Positions 9,537 to 17,707 of a stretch of 47,941 nt of DNA are shown piece by piece. The DNA comes from Rickettsia sp. (GTDB lineage Bacteria; Pseudomonadota; Alphaproteobacteria; Rickettsiales; Rickettsiaceae), in assembly GCA_023269695.1 (NCBI GenBank), contig JAHFPS010000006.1, positions 1 to 47,941 on the forward strand, read 5' to 3'. A program made the position numbers and the translations under genes. How positions within the stretch are numbered: the first letter of the stretch is position 1; each line of letters starts with the position of its first letter. The notes under the pieces were generated by a model that had not been told where the DNA came from, ran no database searches, and saw only the letters and a program-made list of their open reading frames with translations.

Positions 9537-10919
9537 ATGAAAAATTATAGGATTGAAACTGATTCATTTGGAGAAATCAAAGTAGACGATCAATCTTACT
9601 GGGGGGCAGGAACTCAAAGGTCTATTGAAAATTTTAAGATAGGCAATCAAAAGATGCCTATTCAGTTGATTAAGGCACTAGCAATTTTAAAAAAATGTGC
9701 AGCAAAAGTCAATAAAGAATTAGGTGATCTTAAGCCCAAAATAGCAGAAGCAATAGATCAAGCGACCACTAGAATATTAGATGGGGAATTTGATGATCAA
9801 TTTCCTTTAGTAGTATGGCAGACTGGTTCTGGTACTCAGACTAATATGAATATCAATGAGGTAATAGCCTCTATTGGTAATGAACAATTAGTGGGCAAGA
9901 AGGGGGGTAAGTCACCAATTCACCCAAATGACCATGTAAATATGGCACAATCATCCAACGACTCGTTCCCAACTGCTATGCATATAGCGACCATACTTGC
10001 TAGTAAACAACAATTAATTCCAGCATTAACTAGTCTCCATTCGGCGTTAAATACCAAAGCTACAGATTGGAATAACATAGTTAAGATAGGACGTACTCAT
10101 TTGCAGGACGCCACGCCAATAACGCTCGGGCAAGAATTCTCTGGTTATGTAACGCAAATAGCATATGCCATAGAACGAGTTGAAGAATCACTTAAAAGAG
10201 TATATTTCTTGGCACAAGGTGGAACTGCAGTAGGTACTGGTATTAATTGCCGTAAAGAATTTGCCGTAAAATTTTCTGATCAAGTTGCTACATATACCAA
10301 TTATCCTTTCAAAAGTGCTGCTAATAAATTTGAGGCATTAGCTACTCACGATGCATTAGTAGAACTTTCTGGTACCCTAAATACTATAGCCGGAAGTTTA
10401 ATGAAAATTGCCAATGACATTAGACTGTTAGGATCAGGACCAAGATGTGGCTTTGGTGAATTACATCTACCGGAAAACGAGCCTGGTTCTTCAATCATGC
10501 CAGGTAAAGTCAACCCAACACAAATTGAGGCATTGACTATGGTCTGTGTTCAGGTTATGGGAAATAATCTTGCAGTAACTATAGCCGGGTCAAATGGTCA
10601 TCTCGAACTAAATACCTTTAAGCCGGTTATAATCTATAATATTTTGCAGTCAATAGACCTAATTTCTTCTAGCGTAAATAGTTTTGTTACGCATTGTATT
10701 GAAGGTCTAGAGCCAAATATAGAACGTATTAATAAGCTGAGAGAACAATCGCTAATGTTAGTAACAGCATTAAATCCACATATAGGTTATGATAATGCGG
10801 CGAAAGTTGCAAAAAAGGCATATCAAGAAGGTATAACTTTAAGAGAAGCTGCTATAAAATTAAAATTTTTATCAGGTGATGAGTTTGATCGCTTAGTGGT
10901 AGCAAAAAATATGGTATAA
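9537..10919 (+). CDS. fumC: Fumarate hydratase class II
   Basis: 460 residues, normal length. It interconverts fumarate and malate in the TCA cycle. The substrate segment [14 protein letters not shown] (96-109), QSSNDSFPT (138-146) and the catalytic loop [11 protein letters not shown] (about 316-326) are all present. The ATG at 9537 begins [16 protein letters not shown], the standard class II N-terminus. The upstream AGAAAAATTTAT is only a weak ribosome site. ftsZ follows after 98 bp on the same strand. Confidence 0.97.
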   Translation: MKNYRIETDSFGEIKVDDQSYWGAGTQRSIENFKIGNQKMPIQLIKALAILKKCAAKVNKELGDLKPKIAEAIDQATTRILDGEFDDQFPLVVWQTGSGTQTNMNINEVIASIGNEQLVGKKGGKSPIHPNDHVNMAQSSNDSFPTAMHIATILASKQQLIPALTSLHSALNTKATDWNNIVKIGRTHLQDATPITLGQEFSGYVTQIAYAIERVEESLKRVYFLAQGGTAVGTGINCRKEFAVKFSDQVATYTNYPFKSAANKFEALATHDALVELSGTLNTIAGSLMKIANDIRLLGSGPRCGFGELHLPENEPGSSIMPGKVNPTQIEALTMVCVQVMGNNLAVTIAGSNGHLELNTFKPVIIYNILQSIDLISSSVNSFVTHCIEGLEPNIERINKLREQSLMLVTALNPHIGYDNAAKVAKKAYQEGITLREAAIKLKFLSGDEFDRLVVAKNMV

Positions 10920-11017
10920 TTAGACTGATGCCCTTTATAAAATCTATTTTATGCTAGAAATTTTCAGATTATTTATTATACTAAAAACAATTTATATTTA
11001 ACAGGTAAAATATTATT

Positions 11018-12388
11018 ATGGCTTTACATCTCAAGGCACCAGAAAATATAATTCTTAAACCAATTATCACAGTATTTGGTGTTGGAGGAGCTGGTGGTAA
11101 TGCAATAAATAATATGCTACTTGCCAAATTACAAGGAGCAAATTTTGTCGTCGCCAATACTGACGCACAATCACTCGAACATTCTTTATGTGACAATAAA
11201 ATACAGTTAGGGGTTGCGATTACTAAAGGTCTTGGAGCTGGTGCGTCTCCAGAAATCGGGGCTTTAGCGGCTGAAGAATCAGCTGACGAGATTAAGGGGC
11301 ATTTAGAGGGTAGTAATATGGTGTTTATCACCGCCGGTATGGGTGGAGGAACCGGTACAGGTGCTTCTCCGGTTGTGGCAAAGCTCGCTAAGGAGCTAGG
11401 AATTCTTACTGTCGGAGTAGTCACTAAACCTTTTCATTTTGAAGGAAAACATAGAATTAAAACTGCTGACCAAGGTTTACTAGAACTACAAAGATTTGTT
11501 GATACTTTGATAGTAATACCGAACCAAAATTTATTTCGTATAGCAAATGAGAGTACTACCTTTGCCGATGCCTTTAAAATGGCAGATGATGTATTACATG
11601 CTGGAGTTAGAGGAGTTACTGATTTGATGATCATGCCAGGTCTTATTAATCTAGATTTTGCCGACATTAGAACAGTGATGAGTGAAATGGGTAAAGCTAT
11701 GATGGGTACAGGGGAAGCATCTGGTGAGGATAGGGCAGTTAAGGCGGCTGAAGCAGCTATCTCTAATCCACTACTAGATCATAACTCAATGCGTGGTGCT
11801 AGAGGGGTGTTAATTAACATTACTGGTGGTGCAGATATGACCTTATTTGAAGTTGATAGTGCTGCTAATAGAATCAGAGAAGAAGTGGGGGATAGTGATG
11901 CTAATATTATTTTTGGTTCGACGTTTAATCAAGAATTAAATGGCATTATTCGAGTATCGGTAGTTGCTACTGGTATTGATGCTGATCAAGTAATAAGCAA
12001 CAAATCCCAACATATTGAATCAGTTACTAGTACTACTCCTACAAGCTTTGAACAGGTAGCTAATAACCACGATTTGACAGAGACAACAAGTTTAGAAGAA
12101 ATCCCAGATTTTGCTCAATATATCGGTGAGAAGGCTAGTTTAATAGATTCTGGAGTACAACCTTTAAATTTAAGCGTTCAGGCAACATCAATTAATATGT
12201 CAAATCACTCAACTATAAGCAGTAAGGATACCAAATCATCTTTACTCGGTAGAATGTGGAATTCATTAAGATCCAATACTAATCAAACTCAGGAACAAAT
12301 CAAAAACCATACTCCTCCAATTTCTCAGAAAAATGATACAGAAGTTGATATCCATGATATTCCAGCTTTTTTAAGGAAACCGAAATAG
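11018..12388 (+). CDS. ftsZ: Cell division GTPase FtsZ
   Basis: 456 residues. It polymerises into the Z ring. [13 protein letters not shown] (21-33), the GTP-binding loop GGGTGTG (109-115) and the T7 synergy loop [11 protein letters not shown] are intact. The C-terminal tail ends [13 protein letters not shown], the conserved peptide that binds FtsA/ZipA-type partners, after a long low-complexity Ser/Asn/Thr linker (about 330-440). A possible -10, TATACT, is at 10977-10982. The stop codon is 4 bp from the start of a mobile element, which left the essential C-terminal peptide undamaged. Confidence 0.98.
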   Translation: MALHLKAPENIILKPIITVFGVGGAGGNAINNMLLAKLQGANFVVANTDAQSLEHSLCDNKIQLGVAITKGLGAGASPEIGALAAEESADEIKGHLEGSNMVFITAGMGGGTGTGASPVVAKLAKELGILTVGVVTKPFHFEGKHRIKTADQGLLELQRFVDTLIVIPNQNLFRIANESTTFADAFKMADDVLHAGVRGVTDLMIMPGLINLDFADIRTVMSEMGKAMMGTGEASGEDRAVKAAEAAISNPLLDHNSMRGARGVLINITGGADMTLFEVDSAANRIREEVGDSDANIIFGSTFNQELNGIIRVSVVATGIDADQVISNKSQHIESVTSTTPTSFEQVANNHDLTETTSLEEIPDFAQYIGEKASLIDSGVQPLNLSVQATSINMSNHSTISSKDTKSSLLGRMWNSLRSNTNQTQEQIKNHTPPISQKNDTEVDIHDIPAFLRKPK

Positions 12389-12392
12389 ACTC

Positions 12393-12708
12393 CTAGGAGA
12401 CTGTCGGAGATGACTAATTAATTAGACCTCCTTCGAAACTCTACTTCTGCTGGTGATTTGTACGTCGATCCGGTACTCGAATCCTCACGTACACTAGAGT
12501 ACGCTGCGGTTCTGCGTTCCGTGTCTCCTTCAAATCCCTCAGCATAAGCGAGTTTCGAAGGAGGTCTATTATATTTTGAGCTATTTTTCGGCGAGAATAA
12601 ATAGGATTTTCGCAGGAATAGTGTACCTATTTCAAGAAAATCATGTTTATTCACAGCCAAAAAGAGCCAAATATAGAATTACTTTAGTTATTTCCGACAG
12701 TCTCCTAG
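12393..12708. mobile_element. MITE-like element with CTAG ends, split by RPE1
   Basis: Terminal inverted repeats begin GAGACTGTCGGAGATGACTA after CTAG and end with AGTTATTTCCGACAGTCTC before CTAG (12705-12708). The 4-bp CTAG on each side may be a target-site duplication. The same element, uninterrupted and in the opposite orientation, is at 40476-40644. There is no transposase inside, so it would move only in trans. An RPE1 copy sits within it at 12425-12567. It begins 4 bp after the ftsZ stop. Confidence 0.85.
12425..12567 (-). repeat. RPE1-type Rickettsia palindromic element
   Basis: 143 bp with inverted ends GACCTCCTTCGAAACTC and GAGTTTCGAAGGAGGTC, flanked on both sides by ATTA (12421-12424 and 12568-12571). 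Read on the minus strand it encodes [20 protein letters not shown] and then [19 protein letters not shown], which I recognise as the RPE1 peptide signature. Comparison with 40476-40644 shows the pre-insertion sequence, so this is a clean secondary insertion into the MITE. Confidence 0.88.
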
Positions 12709-12720
12709 GTAAGTCTAATA

Positions 12721-13017
12721 ATTAACTCACCTTTACGCATGGCATTTAAAAGTCATAAAAAAAACAGCCTGGCGTCATTGCGAGGAGCTACTTTAGTAGC
12801 GACAAAGTAATCCATTTTGGTTACTTTTATGGATTGCTTCATCAACCTATGGTATTCCTTGCAATGACGTTGACCACATACAACTGTTAAAGTACACTAT
12901 CTAAAACCGCTTCCTCTTCTAACTTTCGACAGTTGTGATCTAGATCCTCTACTTTCGCAGGGATGACACAAAAATGGATTGCTTCGTAGTGCTTCGCTAT
13001 TCCTCACAATGACGATG
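12721..13017. repeat. Array of palindromic elements downstream of ftsZ
   Basis: It starts with ACTCACCTTTACGCATGG and a GTCATAAAAAAAACAGCCTGG segment shared with 43138-43200. It continues with an inverted CGTCATTGCGAGGAGC to TTGCAATGACG element (about 12773-12868), then a TTGACCACATAC to TTTCGACAG unit (12868-12937) shared with 34695-34763, and then eroded GCAGGGATGAC and CTCACAATGACG ends. No gene is seen here. Confidence 0.8.
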
Positions 13018-13089
13018 GTACCCTTAACAAAATATTCGTGGGTAATAATAAGCTTATATAGGTTATACAAGTTAGAAAGTGGAAAAAAT

Positions 13090-13314
13090 TCAAGTAAAAA
13101 TGATCTTTTTTCTTGGAGGTATATAAACAGTTCTATCTTGGTCATTTATAGTGTGGTCATGCTGCATCTTTTCCATGACACCAATAAAATAATTACCATA
13201 AGGCATTAACTTTACTATTACCCAATCGTCCATAATAAATTGAGTAATTTTATCTACATCAGATTTATTTTCAGCGAAAGATATAATTTTTTGAGGAGGT
13301 ATTACCCTTGTCAT
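13090..13314 (-). CDS. Small hypothetical protein
   Basis: 74 residues, starting MTRVIPPQKIISFAENKSD and containing the beta-rich WVIVKLMPYGNYFIGVMEK. I do not recognise the family. The composition is protein-like: an N-terminal helix (FAENKSDVDKITQFIMDD), then strands, and a basic end. There is no signal peptide or membrane segment, and the start lacks a clear Shine-Dalgarno sequence. It stands alone between repeats and lpxL. It may be a genuine small gene or a remnant of a larger one. Confidence 0.5.
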   Translation of the reverse strand: MTRVIPPQKIISFAENKSDVDKITQFIMDDWVIVKLMPYGNYFIGVMEKMQHDHTINDQDRTVYIPPRKKIIFT

Positions 13315-13374
13315 AGAGTTATTTTTTTATTAGTTTTTTTATAAAAATGCATATTTTATCTACGACTCACATTT

Positions 13375-13455
13375 AACAGTAAAAAAAGGTGAGCGTACTA
13401 AACGTATGTGAGTAGGTGAATATCTCCGTTGCGGAATCAATTCTTTAAAGCAGGG
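13375..13455. repeat. Possible eroded palindromic element with GTAC core
   Basis: GGTGAGCGTACTAAACGTAT followed by GTGAG resembles, in reverse complement, the core CTCACGTAC-n5-GTACG shared by RPE1 (12490-12515) and the 40911-41020 element. The ends are not clear. Confidence 0.35.
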
Positions 13456-13484
13456 AAGTATACATATTTATTAAATAATTGCAA

Positions 13485-14414
13485 TTACTTAATCTTAGAA
13501 TATTTATTATTCTTCTTCCATCTATTATGAAACCAGAACCATTGACCTGGGTTTTCTTGAACCCAATCACCTAAAATCTGGTTAATAGTAACCATTATAT
13601 TATAACAATCTGTTTGATTATTATTAGTTTTTTGTAATTCTATTGGAGGATGAATAATAGCTTTAAAATAACTGTTTTTACTATTAGTGCGAACCACTTG
13701 TAATGGTATAATTGGGTAGCTGAACTGTAATGCAATTTTAGCAATTGCATGAGCAGTCATGGCGGGCTGCCCTAAAAATGGTACTTCAATACCATTATTC
13801 ATTTTTTGATCTACCAGCATACCAACTGCATATCCTGATCTGATTGCAGATATTAGATCTCTTGCCCCTTTAGATCCTTTGGGAATTAGCTTTATATCAC
13901 CACTTGTACGTGTATTGTTAATTAATTTATCAACATAAGGATTATTTAGTCTGCGGTAGATAATAGCAAATTTAGGATAAAATTTATTGATAATTTTAAG
14001 AGCAAAATCCCAATTAGCAAAATGTCCGGTAAATAATAAGAACGGTTGGTGTAATTTCTGGAATTCTATTATATTCTCAAGCCCACTTATCTCTACCCTT
14101 CTAGATAATTCTTCCTCTGACATCCTACTAATATATGGAAATTCTCCTATAAAACTGCCAAAATTATCCCATACTTGATTAATGATTGCATCAGAATTTA
14201 TATACCCTGCATTTGTGTATATAGTCTTGCCCAAAATATTTTGAATATTTTCTTTTGCAACTTTATTGACTGGTAACAAAGGCCCTATCTTCCTTGCTAA
14301 ATATCGACAAATATTTACAGATTTGTCAATACCAAGTACTCCTAGCATCTTCACTATTATTAAAACAAAAAAATATTCAAGTAAATATTTAATATTTTTA
14401 AATAATTTTTTCAT
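13485..14414 (-). CDS. lpxL: Lipid A late acyltransferase (LpxL family)
   Basis: 309 residues. Membrane-anchored by an N-terminal hydrophobic segment (about 8-28). The catalytic HX4D motif is HFANWD at 131-136, within LLFTGHFANWDFALK. Downstream motifs PKGSKGARDLI and GMLVDQKMNNGIEVPFLGQPA match the family. It adds a secondary acyl chain to lipid A; the chain length it prefers cannot be read from sequence. The start overlaps the 3' end of lpxK by 17 bp, so the two lipid A steps are coupled. Confidence 0.92.
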   Translation of the reverse strand: MKKLFKNIKYLLEYFFVLIIVKMLGVLGIDKSVNICRYLARKIGPLLPVNKVAKENIQNILGKTIYTNAGYINSDAIINQVWDNFGSFIGEFPYISRMSEEELSRRVEISGLENIIEFQKLHQPFLLFTGHFANWDFALKIINKFYPKFAIIYRRLNNPYVDKLINNTRTSGDIKLIPKGSKGARDLISAIRSGYAVGMLVDQKMNNGIEVPFLGQPAMTAHAIAKIALQFSYPIIPLQVVRTNSKNSYFKAIIHPPIELQKTNNNQTDCYNIMVTINQILGDWVQENPGQWFWFHNRWKKNNKYSKIK

Positions 14415-15576
14415 ATATTAAATCTACTAATAATTGTTGATGATCTAATAATAAATGTACATCGCAACATATTACTGACAAGTCAGTATCACATATTCTT
14501 ACGTAATCTTTTCTAGTGGTTATTAGCAGAGAGTTAGATTTTTTTGATTGCTCTTTTAAATATTCTAAATCTTCTGCAGAATATTGATGATGATCAGGAA
14601 AAATTTTATGACCAACTAACTGCAGTCCATAATTTTCTAATGTAGAGAGAAACCTTTCAGGATTGCCTATACCACTAAATGCAAAATAGTTTTTTGTCTT
14701 GTCTATGTCTATAGATGGAACTATTTGAGCTTGAAAAAAGATGCGTTCCTTATAGCTAACCCGATTAGCGTTTAGCCATAGTAAACTACCGTCATTGCGA
14801 GGAGGAGTGAAGCCCGAATGAAGCAATTGTAAATTGTCATTCCCGCGTAGGCGGGAATCTAGATCCCTGCTTTCGCAGGGATGACACAAAAAGGATTGCT
14901 TCGTCGCTACTAAAGTAGCTTCTCGCAATGACGTCTGTGAATTTGGCGTAATGTTAGTCGGGTTAATATATAAGGGAAAAGAATCAATGTTAGCAGATCC
15001 TACTGAAATAACTATATCGGCTTTGTCAATAGCTTGTTTGGGATATTGCCGTAGAGGACCAGCTGGAATTAAGAATTCGTTACCAAATAACCTGTTAGCA
15101 TCTACTGATAGAATAACAATATCCTTATGAAAATTAGGATTCTGCATTGAATCATCTACTATAATCACTTTTGGCTTAATCCTTTCTATAAAAGAACCTA
15201 TATCTTGAATTTTCTTTGCAGCAATGACTCTACCATATTTTAACAGCATTACTGCCTCATCCCCGACATCTGCTGCTGTATGGTGTGCTTCAACTAGCAA
15301 TGCCGTTTGAAGTTTACTGCCATAACCCTTAGTGATAATTATAAAATCAATATTAATAGCTTTCAATAGTTGAGCAAGGAAGATCACTATTTGGGTTTTA
15401 CCAGTACCCCCAATGCTTATATTACCAACACAAATTACTTTGCAAGGAAATATTATCGGACGGGCTGTGATCCTTCTTAAATAACTAGCAAAGAGATATA
15501 GCCAGCTTAACGGTAATAGTAAGTAGGCAATAATATTTTTGGTCTGCCAAAATTTAGGGTAAATAAGCCTGATCAT
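14398..15576 (-). CDS. lpxK: Tetraacyldisaccharide 4'-kinase LpxK with in-frame repeat insert
   Basis: 392 residues, against about 320 usual. It phosphorylates the 4' position of the lipid A precursor at the inner membrane. The P-loop GGTGKT is at 56-61, followed by TKGYGS and the DDSMQNP segment (about 140-147). Residues about 203-275 are foreign: they are the translation of a palindromic element (14751-14971), beginning NPTNITPNSQ and containing ATLVATKQS and FTPPRNDGSLLW. Removing them restores a normal-length kinase joining SFPLY to KERIFFQAQ. The insertion keeps the frame open, so the protein may still work. lpxL overlaps its end. Confidence 0.93.
   Translation of the reverse strand: MIRLIYPKFWQTKNIIAYLLLPLSWLYLFASYLRRITARPIIFPCKVICVGNISIGGTGKTQIVIFLAQLLKAINIDFIIITKGYGSKLQTALLVEAHHTAADVGDEAVMLLKYGRVIAAKKIQDIGSFIERIKPKVIIVDDSMQNPNFHKDIVILSVDANRLFGNEFLIPAGPLRQYPKQAIDKADIVISVGSANIDSFPLYINPTNITPNSQTSLREATLVATKQSFLCHPCESRDLDSRLRGNDNLQLLHSGFTPPRNDGSLLWLNANRVSYKERIFFQAQIVPSIDIDKTKNYFAFSGIGNPERFLSTLENYGLQLVGHKIFPDHHQYSAEDLEYLKEQSKKSNSLLITTRKDYVRICDTDLSVICCDVHLLLDHQQLLVDLIYEKII
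14751..14971 (-). repeat. Composite palindromic element translated within lpxK
   Basis: Begins TATAGCTAACCCGATTAGCG and ends TTAGTCGGGTTAATATATA. Inside are an outer CGTCATTGCGAGGAGG / CTTCTCGCAATGACG pair and a nested CATTCCCGCGTAGGCGGGAA / GCAGGGATGAC palindrome. It is open in the lpxK frame throughout. Confidence 0.9.
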
Positions 15577-15612
15577 AGTTATATTAAATAAGTCTAGATG
15601 GTTTGAAATGAG

Positions 15613-15930
15613 TTAAGATAACTTCAGACCTATCATGGAAATTATCATAGTGGTAATAAAGAAAACTCGCATGGCAGAGTATGGCTCATTAAAATACATT
15701 ATTCCTACTATTACTGTTCCTACCGCTCCGATACCAGTCCACAGAAGATAAGCAGTACCAAGAGGTATCTTATCTAGAGTTTTACTGAGACAAACAAAAC
15801 TTAATATTGAAAAACCAATAAAAGCTATAATAGGTTTTATTTTGGTAAAACCATCTGACAATTTCAACGATATAGAAAAGCCTATTTCAAATAATCCGGC
15901 AAATATAAGGAGAATCCAAGTTGCTAGCAT
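15613..15930 (-). CDS. SMR-family exporter (SugE/Gdx-like)
   Basis: 105 residues with four membrane helices at about 3-20, 32-50, 58-78 and 85-103. The essential proton- and substrate-binding Glu is E16 in AGLFEIGFSISLK. The GTAYLLWTGIGAVGTVIVG segment is the SMR hallmark and is closest to SugE/Gdx guanidinium exporters, whose sequences share the LWTGIGAVG form. It would exchange a small cation for protons at the inner membrane. It is the last gene of a three-gene operon (7 bp after the upstream gene). The substrate in this organism is uncertain. Confidence 0.88.
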   Translation of the reverse strand: MLATWILLIFAGLFEIGFSISLKLSDGFTKIKPIIAFIGFSILSFVCLSKTLDKIPLGTAYLLWTGIGAVGTVIVGIMYFNEPYSAMRVFFITTMIISMIGLKLS

Positions 15931-15937
15931 ACTATTT

Positions 15938-16954
15938 TTACCTTTGTTTAATTTGTCCTGAGGATTTGCTATTTTGTGAAGATCTTTTACTAGGTAAGTT
16001 AGACTGTGCCTGAGTTTTTATTATATTTAATTTGTTATGTTTTTGATTAGCTACAGACTGTATTTTACTATTTAGCTGTTCTTTGGCGGCATTATACTCT
16101 ATGGATTGTTGTTTAGTCAAAAATTCCTTATTATTTTTTAACAAATTAGTTTTTAGAGTAGTAATTTTTTGTTCTTGCTCACTCATGGATTTATCAGCAC
16201 CAAGAATCATCCCACCTACCTTCTCGCCTATTTTGGGAGCATACTCTATTGCTAGAATAGAAGCAGGTACTACCATAAAAGCAAATGTGGCACCAGCAGT
16301 TGCAACACTAATAGCTCCAACTGCTAAAACACTAATAGCAGTTATAATTCTGCTAGTTGCTTGTTTAAATATTTCCATTTTCTTATTATGTTTTGCTGCA
16401 ACAGTTACTATTCTATTCATTTCCAATTGAACATTATCACTTACCTCTTTGGGGTTTTGATATTTTTTTACCGCATGCATTACCGTTGTACGAAATATTT
16501 CTGGTTCAACTTGGATAAAGTTTGTTAATTCATAACTATTTTTTGCTACCAATAAATCTTTTACCGCTTGTTTTATTACTCCCCTCTCTTCAGAATTTGT
16601 CTCACCAAAATTTGTATTTATTAGTGTATCAATTATTATATCTTCTGATTTGTTTAGAATATTATCTCTATCCTGATAGTCTAGTGCATCTGAAGAGATT
16701 GCTACCGAAAATAACATTAAAACTGTTGAGAAACTATCATCCGTAATAACTTTCTGACCAAAGAAAGTCCTTAATTTACCAATACAATTACCTATATAAA
16801 CCTTAATTTCAGGTGTTGATTTAAGTCTAATTTCATAATCAATAGCTATTATATTAGCAAGTGTTAAACATGCTTGTTTTGTTATATTATTAATTAACTC
16901 TTCACATATGCTTTTTCTGCATATAGAAATATTTATACTGTTGAAGATGTCCAT
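15938..16954 (-). CDS. Unknown membrane-associated protein
   Basis: 338 residues; no family recognised. Residues 1-195 are helical and polar. A long small-residue hydrophobic stretch at about 203-236 (ISVLAVGAISVATAGATFAF) could form a helical hairpin in the membrane. A charged coiled-coil-like region (about 258-310) and a basic Ser/Lys-rich tail (SSQNSKSSGQIKQR) follow. There is no signal peptide. It lies 4 bp downstream of another unknown membrane protein and 7 bp upstream of the SMR gene. The shape, a long domain with a central hydrophobic hairpin, is seen in some secreted effectors, but that is inference. Confidence 0.72.
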   Translation of the reverse strand: MDIFNSINISICRKSICEELINNITKQACLTLANIIAIDYEIRLKSTPEIKVYIGNCIGKLRTFFGQKVITDDSFSTVLMLFSVAISSDALDYQDRDNILNKSEDIIIDTLINTNFGETNSEERGVIKQAVKDLLVAKNSYELTNFIQVEPEIFRTTVMHAVKKYQNPKEVSDNVQLEMNRIVTVAAKHNKKMEIFKQATSRIITAISVLAVGAISVATAGATFAFMVVPASILAIEYAPKIGEKVGGMILGADKSMSEQEQKITTLKTNLLKNNKEFLTKQQSIEYNAAKEQLNSKIQSVANQKHNKLNIIKTQAQSNLPSKRSSQNSKSSGQIKQR

Positions 16955-16958
16955 AATC

Positions 16959-17600
16959 TTATTTATTTGTTGTTATTTCTCTTATACGCATTTTAAGTTT
17001 TGTAAAGATCATATCAGGGGTTCTTTCTGTTGATAGTTTATAAATAACCTTGGGTTCTAATACATCTTCTCTTGTTACATCTATAGATAGTACAATAGTA
17101 TTTTCCGGCATACAAGAGTATATTTCTTTTATAATGGTCAAAAAGGTCAGAAAATTTTTAGTAGAGAACCTTATGTAAACATCATAATTCTTTATCCTTA
17201 TAGTATCTTGCCTTGTTCCCATATCTGACCTAACTCCACTTAAGAATTCTTGTTTTATCTTTATAGTAATAGGTTCGTTTAGGTTGTATTTTTTTGACAA
17301 ACTATCAATTTTCATTATTAACCTTGCTCGCTCTAAACAACTTTGTCTAGCAGAAATAGATAATAGTTTTGAATATCTTGCGTATGTTTCTAGTATTTTA
17401 TTTTTTGAATTTATTATAGAATAGAGCTTTAACGTTTCTTGAGCTAGCAATTCTTCGGTGTTGTGATTCTTGGCAATCGACTCTATATAATCTTTATTAA
17501 GACTTTGCAGCAACCATAAAATCGTAGAAATACACAGACCACACATAACAAACTTAAAAAATATAACATTTTTTAGATGAATAACAAAACTTTTAAGCAT
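16959..17600 (-). CDS. Unknown single-pass membrane protein
   Basis: 213 residues. One membrane helix at about 12-32 (VIFFKFVMCGLCISTILWLL), then a helical segment rich in Leu and Glu (40-90), then a mixed domain ending in a basic tail. It has an excellent ribosome site, AAAGGAGAAAAG directly before the ATG. It is first in the operon with the 338-residue protein and the SMR exporter, and is divergent from tlc across 107 bp. The topology (short inside, large periplasmic domain) resembles pilus- or secretion-assembly proteins of the PilO kind, but I cannot confirm a family. Confidence 0.72.
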   Translation of the reverse strand: MLKSFVIHLKNVIFFKFVMCGLCISTILWLLQSLNKDYIESIAKNHNTEELLAQETLKLYSIINSKNKILETYARYSKLLSISARQSCLERARLIMKIDSLSKKYNLNEPITIKIKQEFLSGVRSDMGTRQDTIRIKNYDVYIRFSTKNFLTFLTIIKEIYSCMPENTIVLSIDVTREDVLEPKVIYKLSTERTPDMIFTKLKMRIREITTNK

Positions 17601-17640
17601 CTTTTCTCCTTTTTTACAGAGTATCTTGTCTTAATTCTTC

Positions 17641-17669
17641 TTGACTATCAAGACAAAAATCTTTAATAT
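17641..17669 (+). promoter_or_regulatory. Sigma-70 promoter of tlc
   Basis: TTGACT (17641-17646) and TAATAT (17664-17669) with exact 17-bp spacing, 38 bp upstream of the tlc ATG. With the rpsD promoter it is the best match in the window. Confidence 0.72.
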
Positions 17670-17672
17670 AAA

Positions 17673-17702
17673 GCTCTAACCAAGGAATAAGTAGGTTAGA
17701 GC
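17673..17702 (+). promoter_or_regulatory. Stem-loop in the tlc leader
   Basis: A 9-bp stem, GCTCTAACC (17673-17681) pairing with GGTTAGAGC (17694-17702), with a 12-nt loop. It lies between the promoter and the ATG at 17708, so the start codon is only 5 bp from the stem. It could slow initiation or protect the 5' end. Confidence 0.45.
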
Positions 17703-17707
17703 CTTAT

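Noticed and set aside
11434..11667. Minus-strand frames opposite ftsZ (also 10981-11424)
   Set aside because: These are shadows of the ftsZ coding sequence and have no independent support.
12418..12660. 80-codon minus-strand frame encoding an RPE1-like peptide
   Set aside because: It is the translation of RPE1 plus MITE sequence, not an independent gene. Kept as repeat features.
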